Shown: positions 1-5,810, counted from the first letter of the stretch. The stretch: 6,625 nucleotides of DNA from Candidatus Sumerlaeota bacterium (GCA_003501375.1 DNPO01000051.1:1-6625); one strand, 5' to 3'. A program made the numbers and translations. The notes: generated from the sequence alone by a model not told the origin.

Positions 1-68
1 GATTCCATAAGTCAAGCATGAAACGACACCGCACTTGGAAACGGAGGGTATTAATCGGGTCATTTCAT

Positions 69-98
69 TTGCATCCACCGCTCTGCTATTGTTACAAT
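69..98 (+). promoter_or_regulatory. Candidate sigma-70-type promoter of the methyltransferase gene
   Basis: A -35-like hexamer TTGCAT (69-74) and a -10-like hexamer TACAAT (93-98) are separated by 18 bp. The -10 matches the consensus at five of six positions and the -35 at four. Transcription would begin near 105 and give a leader of about 70 nt before the GTG at 177. The evidence is hexamer matching only, and the sigma factor preference of this organism is unknown. Confidence 0.4.
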
Positions 99-164
99 GC
101 GCGTGGTGCGGTCGTTCATAATGACGGCGGTTTCACGCATTAACCCTCTTCTCTTCAGACGCCT

Positions 165-170
165 GAAAGG
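165..170 (+). promoter_or_regulatory. Ribosome binding site deciding the GTG start of the methyltransferase
   Basis: GAAAGG ends 6 nt before the GTG at 177. It supports GTG rather than the ATG 12 codons downstream, which follows a pyrimidine-rich stretch without purine complementarity to 16S rRNA. Confidence 0.5.
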
Positions 171-176
171 TGCACA

Positions 177-1022
177 GTGTCATTGTCCCCTGCAAATAAT
201 TCCCCTTCTAAGATGATTAATTTGGGATGCGGCAGTCGCTTCCATTCAGATTGGATCAACATCGACTGCGTGGCGCAAGACCCGTCGGTGCTGGTACATG
301 ATTTGTCCAAAGGCATTCCGTTTGGCGATAACACCTGCGATGTGGTGTATCAATCACATGTGCTGGAGCACTTGCCGCGTAATGCAGCCAAAGGCATGTT
401 GCAAGAGTGCCGACGCGTATTACGTCCGGGGGGAATATTACGTGTCGCCGTGCCCGACTTAGAACAGGTCTGTCGTATGTACTTGCAAAAGTTAGAAGCC
501 GCTCTTGCCGGGGATGTTGCTGCGGCACACGACCACGAGTGGATGGTGGTGGAACTTATTGATCAATGTATTCGTCAAAAAAGCGGGGGGGCCATGCGGG
601 AATACCTGCAACGCGATTCGGTTCCAAACTTGGATTTCGTTGTTGCGCGCATCGGCGAGGAGGCACGGGGATTGATCAATAAAACGTCGTCACCGACATC
701 GCCGTCTCTTGTGCTCAAGGTAAAACAGGCCGTCCGGGACGCAGTGGATAATACCCGCCGGGTTGCGTTACGTTTGTTGGGCGGTCCGCAAAGCGATAAC
801 GCGTTGGAAATTGGTCGCTTTCGAATATCCGGTGAACCCCATTTGTGGATGTACGATCGGTTGTCCTTAAAAGTGCTGTTGCTGGATGCTGGATTTTCCA
901 CGGTGGAAGCGAGCCAGGCCGGTGTTTCCGAGGTAGAAAATTGGGCAAATTACCACTTGGAAGTCCTTCCGGATGGGCGCATTATCAAACCAGATTCGCT
1001 CTATATGGAAGCAAAAAAATAG
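177..1022 (+). CDS. Class I SAM-dependent methyltransferase (Methyltransf_11 type)
   Basis: This 281-residue protein is predicted to transfer a methyl group from S-adenosylmethionine; the acceptor is unknown. The N-terminal half is a Rossmann-type fold. The SAM-binding motif is NLGCGSRF (15-22), followed by the acidic end of strand 2 (NID, 28-30). The segment FGDNTCDVVYQSHVLEHL (49-66) includes the usual motif before EH, and RVLRPGGILRVAVPD (80-94) is the conserved post-II region. The C-terminal half (about 120-281) is less typical and holds GEPHLWMYDRLSLK followed by a DAGF motif. I recall that arrangement from methyltransferases in surface-polysaccharide and glycosyltransferase clusters, so a glycan acceptor is possible, but no such neighbour lies in the window. 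There is no signal peptide, so the protein is probably cytoplasmic. The GTG start at 177 is preferred because GAAAGG lies 6 nt upstream; the internal ATG at 213 has no Shine-Dalgarno sequence. The gene converges on phoR. Confidence 0.88.
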   Translation: MSLSPANNSPSKMINLGCGSRFHSDWINIDCVAQDPSVLVHDLSKGIPFGDNTCDVVYQSHVLEHLPRNAAKGMLQECRRVLRPGGILRVAVPDLEQVCRMYLQKLEAALAGDVAAAHDHEWMVVELIDQCIRQKSGGAMREYLQRDSVPNLDFVVARIGEEARGLINKTSSPTSPSLVLKVKQAVRDAVDNTRRVALRLLGGPQSDNALEIGRFRISGEPHLWMYDRLSLKVLLLDAGFSTVEASQAGVSEVENWANYHLEVLPDGRIIKPDSLYMEAKK

Positions 1023-1081
1023 GGGCGTGTTAACCAGAGATCGATCACCGCATGGTTCTATCTCTGGTTAACATCCCCCCC
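1013..1081 (-). terminator. Rho-independent terminator of the phoB-phoR operon, inside a convergent junction
   Basis: A perfect 14-bp inverted repeat (1028-1041 with 1060-1073) encloses an 18-nt loop. It is extended, after a 2 x 2 internal mismatch, by four G:C pairs (1022-1025 with 1076-1079). Read on the minus strand, the 3' arm ends in CCCC, then TA, then seven T (complement of 1013-1019), which is the usual U-tract position. The sequence therefore fits termination of the phoBR message 21 nt or more after its stop. On the plus strand the arm is followed by C-rich DNA, so termination of the methyltransferase transcript would rely on the hairpin alone or on Rho. The U-tract overlaps the last codons of the methyltransferase gene. 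Confidence 0.8.
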
Positions 1082-1093
1082 AATGTTCACGAA

Positions 1094-2860
1094 TCAGGAT
1101 TTGGGCAAGTGTAATTCAAACACACTCCCTTTGCCCAGTTCGCTTTCCACCTCGACACGACCGCGGTGTACCTGCATGATGTGCTTGACAATGGACAGCC
1201 CCAATCCCGTGCCGCCCATCTCGCGACTGCGCGCTTTGTCCACGCGATAAAAGCGCTCGAACAGCCGCGGTAAATGCTCCCGCGAAATGCCCGCGCCTTG
1301 GTCGCGCACACGGATCACCACGCCCTCGGCAGTTGCTTCCGCGCCGATCTGCACGCTGGTGCTCGGTTTGCTGTAACGGATTGCATTGTTAACCAAGTTG
1401 GTAACAGCCTGTTCCAGCAAGGTGGGATTGAAGAAGGCGTTTAACGCTTCGTCACATTGGATTTCCAGTGCAATGCTTTTATTCCGAGCCAGCATCTCGC
1501 ACAGTTCTGCCGCAGTTTCCAGCGTTTCCTTGATGGAACGATTCTCTTTTTCAAAGGCGACGCGCTTGGAATTTTCCTCCAGCCGCGACAGCAGCAGCAG
1601 GTCGTCTATGATAGCGCTGAGCCGATTCGCTTGGCGGCCGATGATTTCGAGGAAGCGCTGCAAGTCTGCCGGTTCGTGCATGCCACCATCCAACAGCGTT
1701 TCCACATATCCCTTTACGGAAGTAATAGGCGTTTTTAATTCATGCGAAACATTCGCGACAAAATCGCGGCGCACGGTTTCCAACTGCCGCAGGCGTGTGA
1801 TGTCGTTTAGTACCAGCAGCGCACCGATTACTTTGTTTTCTGCACTTTTAAGTGCGGTGGTGTGTATCTGCAAACAGCGATCCTGCTCTCCGTCGCGAAT
1901 GACAATTTCCCCCTCGCCATCGCGGTGTTCCTGCAACGTGGCAGTGGCAAGCCGCTGCACTTCGGTATTGCGCACCGCCTCCTGCAAAGTGCGTCCCGCG
2001 CCTAACGCCAGATCGATATGCAACTGACGGCGAGCGGATTCGTTCAGGAAAAGAATGCGGTCCTCCGCATCCAGCGCCAGTACGCCTTCGCGCATGCTCG
2101 TAAGCACCGCTTGCTGCTCATTGCGCTGCTGCTCCACCGTGCGAATGCGTTCGCGCAACTGTCCGGCCATCTCATTCATTCCGCGCGTTACGTCCGCTAG
2201 TTCCACCGTTTCCGGCAGCGGGATTTTATGATCGAGTTGCCCTGCGGCAAAGCGTTTGAGTCCCTCGCGCATGACCTCCAGTGGGAGCGTGAAATGCCGC
2301 GCCAGTAACAGGCTCACCAAGGCGCTCAATCCGGCAGTGATTAACGCCAGCGCAAACAATCGCAGATAAATGGTGCGAAGCGTGTGGTGCAAATCGCCCA
2401 GCGATTGCGCCACGCGCACCACCCCCACCACCTTGCCATCGCTTTGCAGTGGCACGGCGACATACAACATTTCCTCCCGCAATGTCTGGCTGAAATGCTC
2501 CGCCTTTCCCACCTTGCCTGCCAGTGCCAAACGCACTTCAGGACGATCGGCATGGTTGGCCATTTTTGTTGGGTCTTCCAGTGAATCGCCCAGCACCCTG
2601 CCCGAAGAGTGGATGACCGTAATGCGGCTCCCGGACTTTATACTCAGTTGTTTGCAGAGCGGGTCCACCGTTTTCTCGTCCGTAGCAAGGGTCATGCGGT
2701 TTTCCAAAACCCAGGCGCGTTGTTGCAGGCTGCCATAAATGTCCTGCCGATAAAACCGCTCAAACAATGTTCCCGCCATTACCGTAACTGCCGCCAGAGC
2801 CAGCAACATCACCAGCAAGGTGGAGGGAAATATCTGCCACAACATGCGTTTCGGCCACAT
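1094..2860 (-). CDS. phoR: PhoR-like membrane sensor histidine kinase
   Basis: This 588-residue inner-membrane kinase should autophosphorylate on His and pass the phosphate to the neighbouring regulator. In order it has TM1 (about 8-30) and an extracytoplasmic sensor (31-165) with ITVIHSSGRVLGDS and later MLYVAVPL, a pattern seen in PhoR/WalK-type kinases. These are followed by TM2 (about 166-188), HAMP (189-240) and a PAS-like domain (248-357). The HisKA domain has SHELKTP with phospho-acceptor His373. The HATPase domain has an N box NLVNNA (Asn492), a G1 box DQGAGI (520-525), an F box around LFERFYR and a G2 box GTGLGLSIVK (550-559). All catalytic motifs are intact. The start at 2860 is chosen because AAGGAG lies 7 nt upstream; a longer in-frame reading to 2959 would overlap phoB coding. 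The stimulus may be phosphate by analogy with PhoR, but no pst, phoU or phosphatase gene is visible, so the symbol reflects architecture rather than proven function. Confidence 0.9.
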   Translation of the reverse strand: MWPKRMLWQIFPSTLLVMLLALAAVTVMAGTLFERFYRQDIYGSLQQRAWVLENRMTLATDEKTVDPLCKQLSIKSGSRITVIHSSGRVLGDSLEDPTKMANHADRPEVRLALAGKVGKAEHFSQTLREEMLYVAVPLQSDGKVVGVVRVAQSLGDLHHTLRTIYLRLFALALITAGLSALVSLLLARHFTLPLEVMREGLKRFAAGQLDHKIPLPETVELADVTRGMNEMAGQLRERIRTVEQQRNEQQAVLTSMREGVLALDAEDRILFLNESARRQLHIDLALGAGRTLQEAVRNTEVQRLATATLQEHRDGEGEIVIRDGEQDRCLQIHTTALKSAENKVIGALLVLNDITRLRQLETVRRDFVANVSHELKTPITSVKGYVETLLDGGMHEPADLQRFLEIIGRQANRLSAIIDDLLLLSRLEENSKRVAFEKENRSIKETLETAAELCEMLARNKSIALEIQCDEALNAFFNPTLLEQAVTNLVNNAIRYSKPSTSVQIGAEATAEGVVIRVRDQGAGISREHLPRLFERFYRVDKARSREMGGTGLGLSIVKHIMQVHRGRVEVESELGKGSVFELHLPKS

Positions 2861-2864
2861 GAAC

Positions 2865-3557
2865 TTACTCCTTGAAGCGGTAGCCAACGCCGCGAACGGT
2901 TTCGATAAAGTCGCTGGCATCGCCCAGTTTTCGGCGCAAGCTGACGATCTGCACATCAATGGATCGATCCGTCACGCCGTATTTTTCATCATGCGCCCCC
3001 GCAACAATCTGCGAACGCGTGAAAACCCAACCGGGTTTTCTGGCCAAAAAGTGCAGAATGCGAAACTCGCTCAAGGTCAGCACAATCGCCTCGCCATTGA
3101 CCTTTACATCATGCCGGCCGGGGTGAATTTCCAGCCCCTTGTAGTTGATAACATCGGATTCGGTTGTTGCCGGGTCGTCGCCCGAAACACGGCGTAGCAG
3201 CGCTTTGATGCGCGCCAGCAGCACCGGCACGCTAAAGGGCTTGGTCACATAATCCTCCGCGCCGTACTCCAACCCGCGCACAATGTCGGGTTCCTCGCCC
3301 ATTGCGCTCAGGATCAGAACGGGGATGTCGCGTGTGCCGGGCGCATCTTTCAGCAAACGGCACAGTTCCAACCCGCTCATCTTCGGCAGCATCAGGTCGA
3401 GCACCAGCAGGTCGATTTCATTCTCGCGCACGGCGCGCAGGCCCTCTTCGCCCGTTGCCGCGGTGATTACTTCATAACCCTTACGGCTCAGGTTGTAACG
3501 CACTAGTTCGCGTATATCCTCTTCATCTTCGACAATCAGTATTCTGTGTTTTTTCAT
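2865..3557 (-). CDS. phoB: PhoB/OmpR-family response regulator transcription factor
   Basis: This 230-residue cytoplasmic DNA-binding regulator is the expected phosphorylation target of the adjacent kinase. The receiver domain (1-120) has the acidic pocket ED (10-11), phospho-acceptor Asp54 in LVLDLMLP, switch residue Ser84 in LILSAM and Lys106 in VTKP. The C-terminal winged-helix domain (about 132-230) includes LTLSEFRILHFLA, the recognition-helix region RSIDVQIVSLRRKLG and the hallmark end IETVRGVGYRF. The length is normal for PhoB. The ATG at 3557 is preferred to one 13 codons upstream because AGAGGA lies about 10 nt before it, because MKKHRILIVEDE is the standard N-terminus, and because the longer form would run toward the intergenic repeat. 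phoR follows after 4 nt on the same strand. The symbol rests on domain architecture and pairing; other OmpR-family roles (PhoP or WalR-like) are possible. Confidence 0.9.
   Translation of the reverse strand: MKKHRILIVEDEEDIRELVRYNLSRKGYEVITAATGEEGLRAVRENEIDLLVLDLMLPKMSGLELCRLLKDAPGTRDIPVLILSAMGEEPDIVRGLEYGAEDYVTKPFSVPVLLARIKALLRRVSGDDPATTESDVINYKGLEIHPGRHDVKVNGEAIVLTLSEFRILHFLARKPGWVFTRSQIVAGAHDEKYGVTDRSIDVQIVSLRRKLGDASDFIETVRGVGYRFKE
2868..2873 (-). promoter_or_regulatory. Shine-Dalgarno sequence of phoR, embedded in the phoB stop region
   Basis: On the minus strand AAGGAG forms the last two sense codons of phoB, is followed by the TAA stop, and lies 7 nt before the phoR ATG at 2860. It fixes the kinase start and means that ribosomes finishing phoB sit on the phoR initiation site, consistent with translational coupling. 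Confidence 0.85.
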
Positions 3558-3567
3558 GATTTCGCTT

Positions 3568-3573
3568 TCCTCT
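3568..3573 (-). promoter_or_regulatory. Ribosome binding site of phoB
   Basis: AGAGGA on the minus strand lies 10 nt before the ATG at 3557. It supports this start over the in-frame ATG at 3596, which lies within the arm of the 36-bp inverted repeat. Confidence 0.5.
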
Positions 3574-3589
3574 GGCTGATATGAAAAGA

Positions 3590-3736
3590 AAAACATTGAC
3601 CACGAAAGACACGAAACACACGAAAATCTTCTTTTGAGATTACCCGTTTTTTGCTCCCGGTATCTCTAATTTTTTTTCACGTGTGCTTTGTTTTAAAAAA
3701 TTTCGTGTGTTTCGTGTCTTTCGTGGTCAATGTTTT
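3590..3736. repeat. 36-bp perfect inverted repeat element with CACGAAA tandem words
   Basis: Positions 3590-3625 are the exact reverse complement of 3701-3736, with a 75-nt AT-rich centre. Each arm is built from three CACGAAA words on a 9-nt period (3601, 3610 and 3619 in the left arm). The centre holds a weaker nested hairpin (GAGAT 3636-3640 with ATCTC 3662-3666, ACC 3642-3644 with GGT 3659-3661) and a degenerate partial arm copy near 3676-3690. I see no flanking target-site duplication and no coding potential. Similar CACGAAA-rich repeats are, from memory, scattered in genomes of several environmental bacterial phyla. The element lies 33 nt upstream of the phoB start, so it could be in the phoBR leader RNA. 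Confidence 0.85.
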
Positions 3737-3740
3737 GAAG

Positions 3741-3764
3741 TTAGCCGTTTTTATTCGTGGCTAA
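3741..3764. repeat. Small inverted repeat beside the 36-bp element
   Basis: TTAGCC (3741-3746) and GGCTAA (3759-3764) form a 6-bp stem with a 12-nt loop, directly outside the right arm of the larger element. The downstream edge contains TAATCTGTG, the complement of the CACAGATTA word seen again near 5865. It may be a decayed part of the same composite repeat or chance. Confidence 0.4.
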
Positions 3765-3951
3765 TCTGTGATGGCGCGCTATTTCTCCACGCGTCCGGTC
3801 TTTTTATTTACGTCTCTCCGAACGCAGGAATCAAGCAGGAACCGCACGGAACCCCTGCAAACAGATGGAATTAACCAAACGTTAACACTTTTCACGCTTT
3901 CTTTGCACTTGCGATTCATTATTTCCTAACAGGGCTGTGGCAGTGTTACGC

Positions 3952-3986
3952 CAGCCCGGGAAGAGATGGGGAGGAGCCCGGGTCTG
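3952..3986 (+). promoter_or_regulatory. Hairpin in the prepilin leader with a purine-rich loop
   Basis: CAG-CCCGGG (3952-3960) can pair with CCCGGG-T-CTG (3977-3986), giving nine pairs with one bulged T. The 16-nt loop includes GGGGAGGAG. It lies about 65 nt upstream of the pilin start and has no T-tract, so it is not a simple terminator. It may stabilise the messenger RNA or regulate it; no function can be assigned. Confidence 0.4.
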
Positions 3987-4034
3987 CTAAATTTAAAACC
4001 ATTTCCCTCATTCAATGCGGAATGGGAAAAACCC

Positions 4035-4041
4035 AAGGAGG
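4035..4041 (+). promoter_or_regulatory. Strong Shine-Dalgarno sequence of the prepilin gene
   Basis: AAGGAGG lies 9 nt before the ATG at 4051 and is close to the perfect anti-16S complement. It rules in this ATG over the in-frame ATG at 4015, whose reading would include the Shine-Dalgarno sequence as codons. Confidence 0.85.
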
Positions 4042-4050
4042 AAGAAAACA

Positions 4051-4920
4051 ATGAAAGAGATGAACAAAAAGGCAGTTGGTTTCACGTTGATCGAGTTGTT
4101 GATCGTGGTCGCCATTATCGCGATTTTGGCCGCCATCGCAGTACCCAACTTTTTGGAGGCGCAGGTGCGCGCCAAGGTCTCGCGCACGCAGAACGACCTC
4201 CGCTCGCAGGCCGTCGCGCTGGAAGCGTACTATGTCGACTGGAACAAGTACACCCGTGACAGCGACTCGGTGTTGGACTCAAACAGTGAGAAGCAGAATG
4301 CTGTTGGAAAGGTAGAGTATACGGACCTCGCCAACGGGATCGTCCAGTTAACCACCCCGGTGGCTTACATTTCCAGCATGTTGGCCGATCCGTTCACCCC
4401 GAAGGGTGGTATCGCGCCTGGCAAAACAGCGGGTTCTGGTGTTGGCGCATACGGTTACCGCATTGCCTCTGGCTCTTGGTCGTATGGTACGGACCCAAGC
4501 GCCACGCTCACCGCGTTGGGGGTAAGCGGTGCTGGTTATTCGGACATGCAAAACAGTTACAACGCAATGTTAGCGATGGGACCCAAGGCTTGCTTTATGG
4601 TAATGGGCGTTGGCCCAGACCAAGTTCGCTGCCGCATGGGCTATAAATGTTTCCCCTTTATGGGAGTCGCAACTGGAGCAGAGGTACAAACAGCAACTGA
4701 CAGTATAGACGTGTTAGCAAATGCAAATCAAAAGAGCGATGGCGCCAACAGCATGTATACTTCGTATGACTCCACCAACGGTTCGAAAAGCCAGGGCGAT
4801 ATTTACCGCTTTGGTGGAAGTTATACCAGCGGACGTTTCGTGATGGATGGGAAAATTATTGGCTCCGATGGCAAAGTGCCGGAGAACGCTGCCTATGCTG
4901 GCGCAATTTGGAATCCGTGA
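4051..4920 (+). CDS. Prepilin-type protein (type IV pilin / type II secretion pseudopilin, PulG-like)
   Basis: This 289-residue exported protein should be processed and N-methylated by a prepilin peptidase and assembled into a pilus or pseudopilus at the inner membrane. The short basic leader MKEMNKKAVG ends at Gly10. Cleavage before Phe11 puts Glu15 at mature position 5, and the hydrophobic helix runs to about residue 31 (AIAVPNF follows). The amphipathic segment with LRSQAVALEAYYVDWNKY (50-67) is typical of PulG-like pseudopilins. The distal part (about 90-289) is rich in Gly, Ser and Ala, contains GVGPDQ (186-191), three Cys (181, 194, 200) and, near the C-terminus, YDSTNGSKSQGDIYRFGG. I associate that last motif with pseudopilins of little-studied environmental phyla. 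At 289 residues it is longer than a classical GspG (about 140-150). No pilus or secretion machinery gene is adjacent. The strong ribosome binding site and terminator suggest a highly expressed single-gene unit. Pilus versus secretion role is undecided. Confidence 0.93.
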   Translation: MKEMNKKAVGFTLIELLIVVAIIAILAAIAVPNFLEAQVRAKVSRTQNDLRSQAVALEAYYVDWNKYTRDSDSVLDSNSEKQNAVGKVEYTDLANGIVQLTTPVAYISSMLADPFTPKGGIAPGKTAGSGVGAYGYRIASGSWSYGTDPSATLTALGVSGAGYSDMQNSYNAMLAMGPKACFMVMGVGPDQVRCRMGYKCFPFMGVATGAEVQTATDSIDVLANANQKSDGANSMYTSYDSTNGSKSQGDIYRFGGSYTSGRFVMDGKIIGSDGKVPENAAYAGAIWNP

Positions 4921-4954
4921 TCTGGCTGAATGTTAAGTTGTAAGTTTTCCAGTC

Positions 4955-4987
4955 CCTTCCAGGCGCGTTCTGCGCCTGGAAGGTTTT
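4955..4987 (+). terminator. Rho-independent terminator of the prepilin gene
   Basis: A perfect 12-bp GC-rich stem (CCTTCCAGGCGC, 4955-4966, with 4972-4983) has a 5-nt loop and is followed by TTTT. It begins 34 nt after the pilin stop and separates the pilin transcript from the membrane-protein and ankyrin pair. Confidence 0.92.
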
Positions 4988-5016
4988 CCCATTCTTTCAA
5001 GGATAATAACAACAAG

Positions 5017-5331
5017 ATGGAAGCATTGAAAAAGAGTATAGGCTTTTCCGCCTTCTGGGCCATTTTTTCCCTCTGGCTGACGCTCCGCATGCTGGAAGCG
5101 GCGGATTTGTGGCCCAGCGCGATTTATCACATCACGCCCCTGCTGGGCGTTTGGGTGGTGTTGGGCGCGTTTGCCTTGTACCACTGTTGGCCTGAAATAG
5201 AAAAACGCGCCAGCGCGAAACAAATTTTTGGAACGCTCCTCTTTATTTTTTGCGCAACGTTGCCGGTTTTAAGCGGCGTACTGGGACTCAGTATCCGCGC
5301 GGCTCAAATCGGTTTCACGGTGGATTTATAA
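5017..5331 (+). CDS. Small three-helix membrane protein of unknown function
   Basis: I do not recognise a family for this 104-residue protein. It has three probable transmembrane segments: about 8-26 (starting IGFSAFWAIF), 39-58 (ITPLLGVWVVLGAFALYHCW) and 73-95 (containing LLFIFCATLPVL). A short charged loop (EIEKRASAK, 60-68) separates the second and third, and there are two Cys (57, 79). The start at 5017 is chosen because the upstream part of the longer frame would cross the pilin terminator hairpin. AAGGAT (4999-5004) lies 12 nt before it, a somewhat long spacing. The stop overlaps the start of the ankyrin gene (TAATG), so the two are co-transcribed and probably translationally coupled. 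No clear promoter is visible between the terminator and the gene, so read-through from the pilin gene may contribute. Function is unknown, and a role at the membrane together with the ankyrin protein is inference. Confidence 0.72.
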   Translation: MEALKKSIGFSAFWAIFSLWLTLRMLEAADLWPSAIYHITPLLGVWVVLGAFALYHCWPEIEKRASAKQIFGTLLFIFCATLPVLSGVLGLSIRAAQIGFTVDL

Positions 5332-5810
5332 TGGAAAAACTGCGTTCATTTTTTTGGCCGGGACTGGCCTTGTTTGCGCTGATTCTCTGCGCTGATACGT
5401 GCAATATTTTGCTGCACAAGCCCGTGCAATACTACGCGGGGACGGGAAACGTAGCAAAGGTTCAGGAGTTTCTCGACCGGGGCTGGGATGTGAACAAGCC
5501 GATGGATGACAATTACACACTGCTGATGGTTGCCGCGTGCAACAAGCAAACGGATATGATACAATTTTTGTTATCAAAAAAAGCGGATACGAACTTGTAC
5601 CCAACCGGGGGATTCACCGCTCTGCACACCACGGTGGAAAAGAGCGATGTCGCATCGGCGGAAGTGTTGTTGCATGCCGGGGCGAACCCAAATTTTGTCA
5701 GTCCGTGTTGTCGCTATTCCCCTTTTGATACGGCAGTAATAGGGAAGCGGGACGAGATGATCACGCTTTTACTAAAATTTGGCGGAAAAAGAAGCCTGAG
5801 CGCGGACTGA
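5331..5810 (+). CDS. Membrane-anchored or exported ankyrin-repeat protein
   Basis: This 159-residue protein begins with a basic, hydrophobic segment (MEKLRSFFWPGLALFALILC, 1-20) that is either a signal peptide or an anchor. The Cys at 20 follows LIL, a poor lipobox, so lipidation is uncertain. Four ankyrin-type repeats follow: about 35-61 (GNVAKVQEFLDRGWDVN), 62-94 (TLLMVAACNKQTDMIQFLL), 95-128 (FTALHTTVEKSD, then AEVLLHAGANPN) and 129-153 (SPFDTAVIGKRDEMITLLLKFGG). The stack is complete but short; the partner protein is unknown. The ATG at 5331 shares its A with the TAA stop of the membrane-protein gene, and no strong Shine-Dalgarno sequence precedes it, which fits coupling. The longer frame from 5250 lies wholly inside the upstream gene and is rejected. 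Ankyrin proteins of this size serve as protein-binding partners, for example as immunity-like or chaperone-like factors, but nothing here picks one role. Confidence 0.85.
   Translation: MEKLRSFFWPGLALFALILCADTCNILLHKPVQYYAGTGNVAKVQEFLDRGWDVNKPMDDNYTLLMVAACNKQTDMIQFLLSKKADTNLYPTGGFTALHTTVEKSDVASAEVLLHAGANPNFVSPCCRYSPFDTAVIGKRDEMITLLLKFGGKRSLSAD

Larger units (their letters stand above)
3558..4050. other. Divergent intergenic region between phoB and the prepilin gene
   Basis: The 493 nt hold the phoB ribosome binding site, the 147-bp inverted repeat element, a small adjacent stem, and a second hairpin in the pilin leader. TTAAC-N5-GTTAA (3871-3885) is a short dyad that could be an operator but is too small to assign. 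No convincing -35/-10 pair, sigma-54 -24/-12 element or Pho box was found for either gene; the best plus-strand pair, TTGCAC (3903-3908) with TAACAG (3927-3932) at 18 bp, is weak. I see no credible small gene here. Confidence 0.6.

Noticed and set aside
60..140. A 26-codon minus-strand frame starting ATG at 140 with AGAGGG just upstream
   Set aside because: Too short, spacing between the purine run and the ATG is only about 3 nt, and the translation shows no recognisable feature. It overlaps the likely methyltransferase promoter.
3..143. Open plus-strand frame of about 46 codons entering from the left edge
   Set aside because: The composition (Arg-, His- and Cys-rich) resembles random translation, and there is no family motif to support the tail of an upstream gene.
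1386..2027. Long plus-strand open frame of 213 codons opposite the phoR kinase domain
   Set aside because: Ser- and Arg-rich shadow of a well-supported kinase gene on the other strand; no ribosome binding site or domain.
2861..2959. N-terminal extension of the kinase frame overlapping phoB
   Set aside because: It reads phoB winged-helix codons in another frame, lacks a membrane-protein-like start, and the ATG at 2860 has a near-perfect Shine-Dalgarno sequence.
3590..3736. MITE or insertion-sequence remnant
   Set aside because: No target-site duplication is visible at the edges and no transposase fragment is inside, so it is called only an inverted repeat.
3891..3908. Possible sigma-54 promoter (TTTCACG ... 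TTTGCA) upstream of the prepilin gene
   Set aside because: The essential GG of the -24 element is missing and the spacing is 2 nt too long. A second candidate with TGGCAG at 3938-3943 has GG to GC spacing one base short.
4015..4050. Longer prepilin start giving a 12-residue extra leader
   Set aside because: It would translate the strong Shine-Dalgarno sequence of the ATG at 4051, and prepilin leaders of this type are normally short.
3966..4259. Plus-strand frame from ATG 3966 overlapping the start of the prepilin gene
   Set aside because: Out of frame with a certain gene, with no homology-like features; its start lies within the leader hairpin loop.
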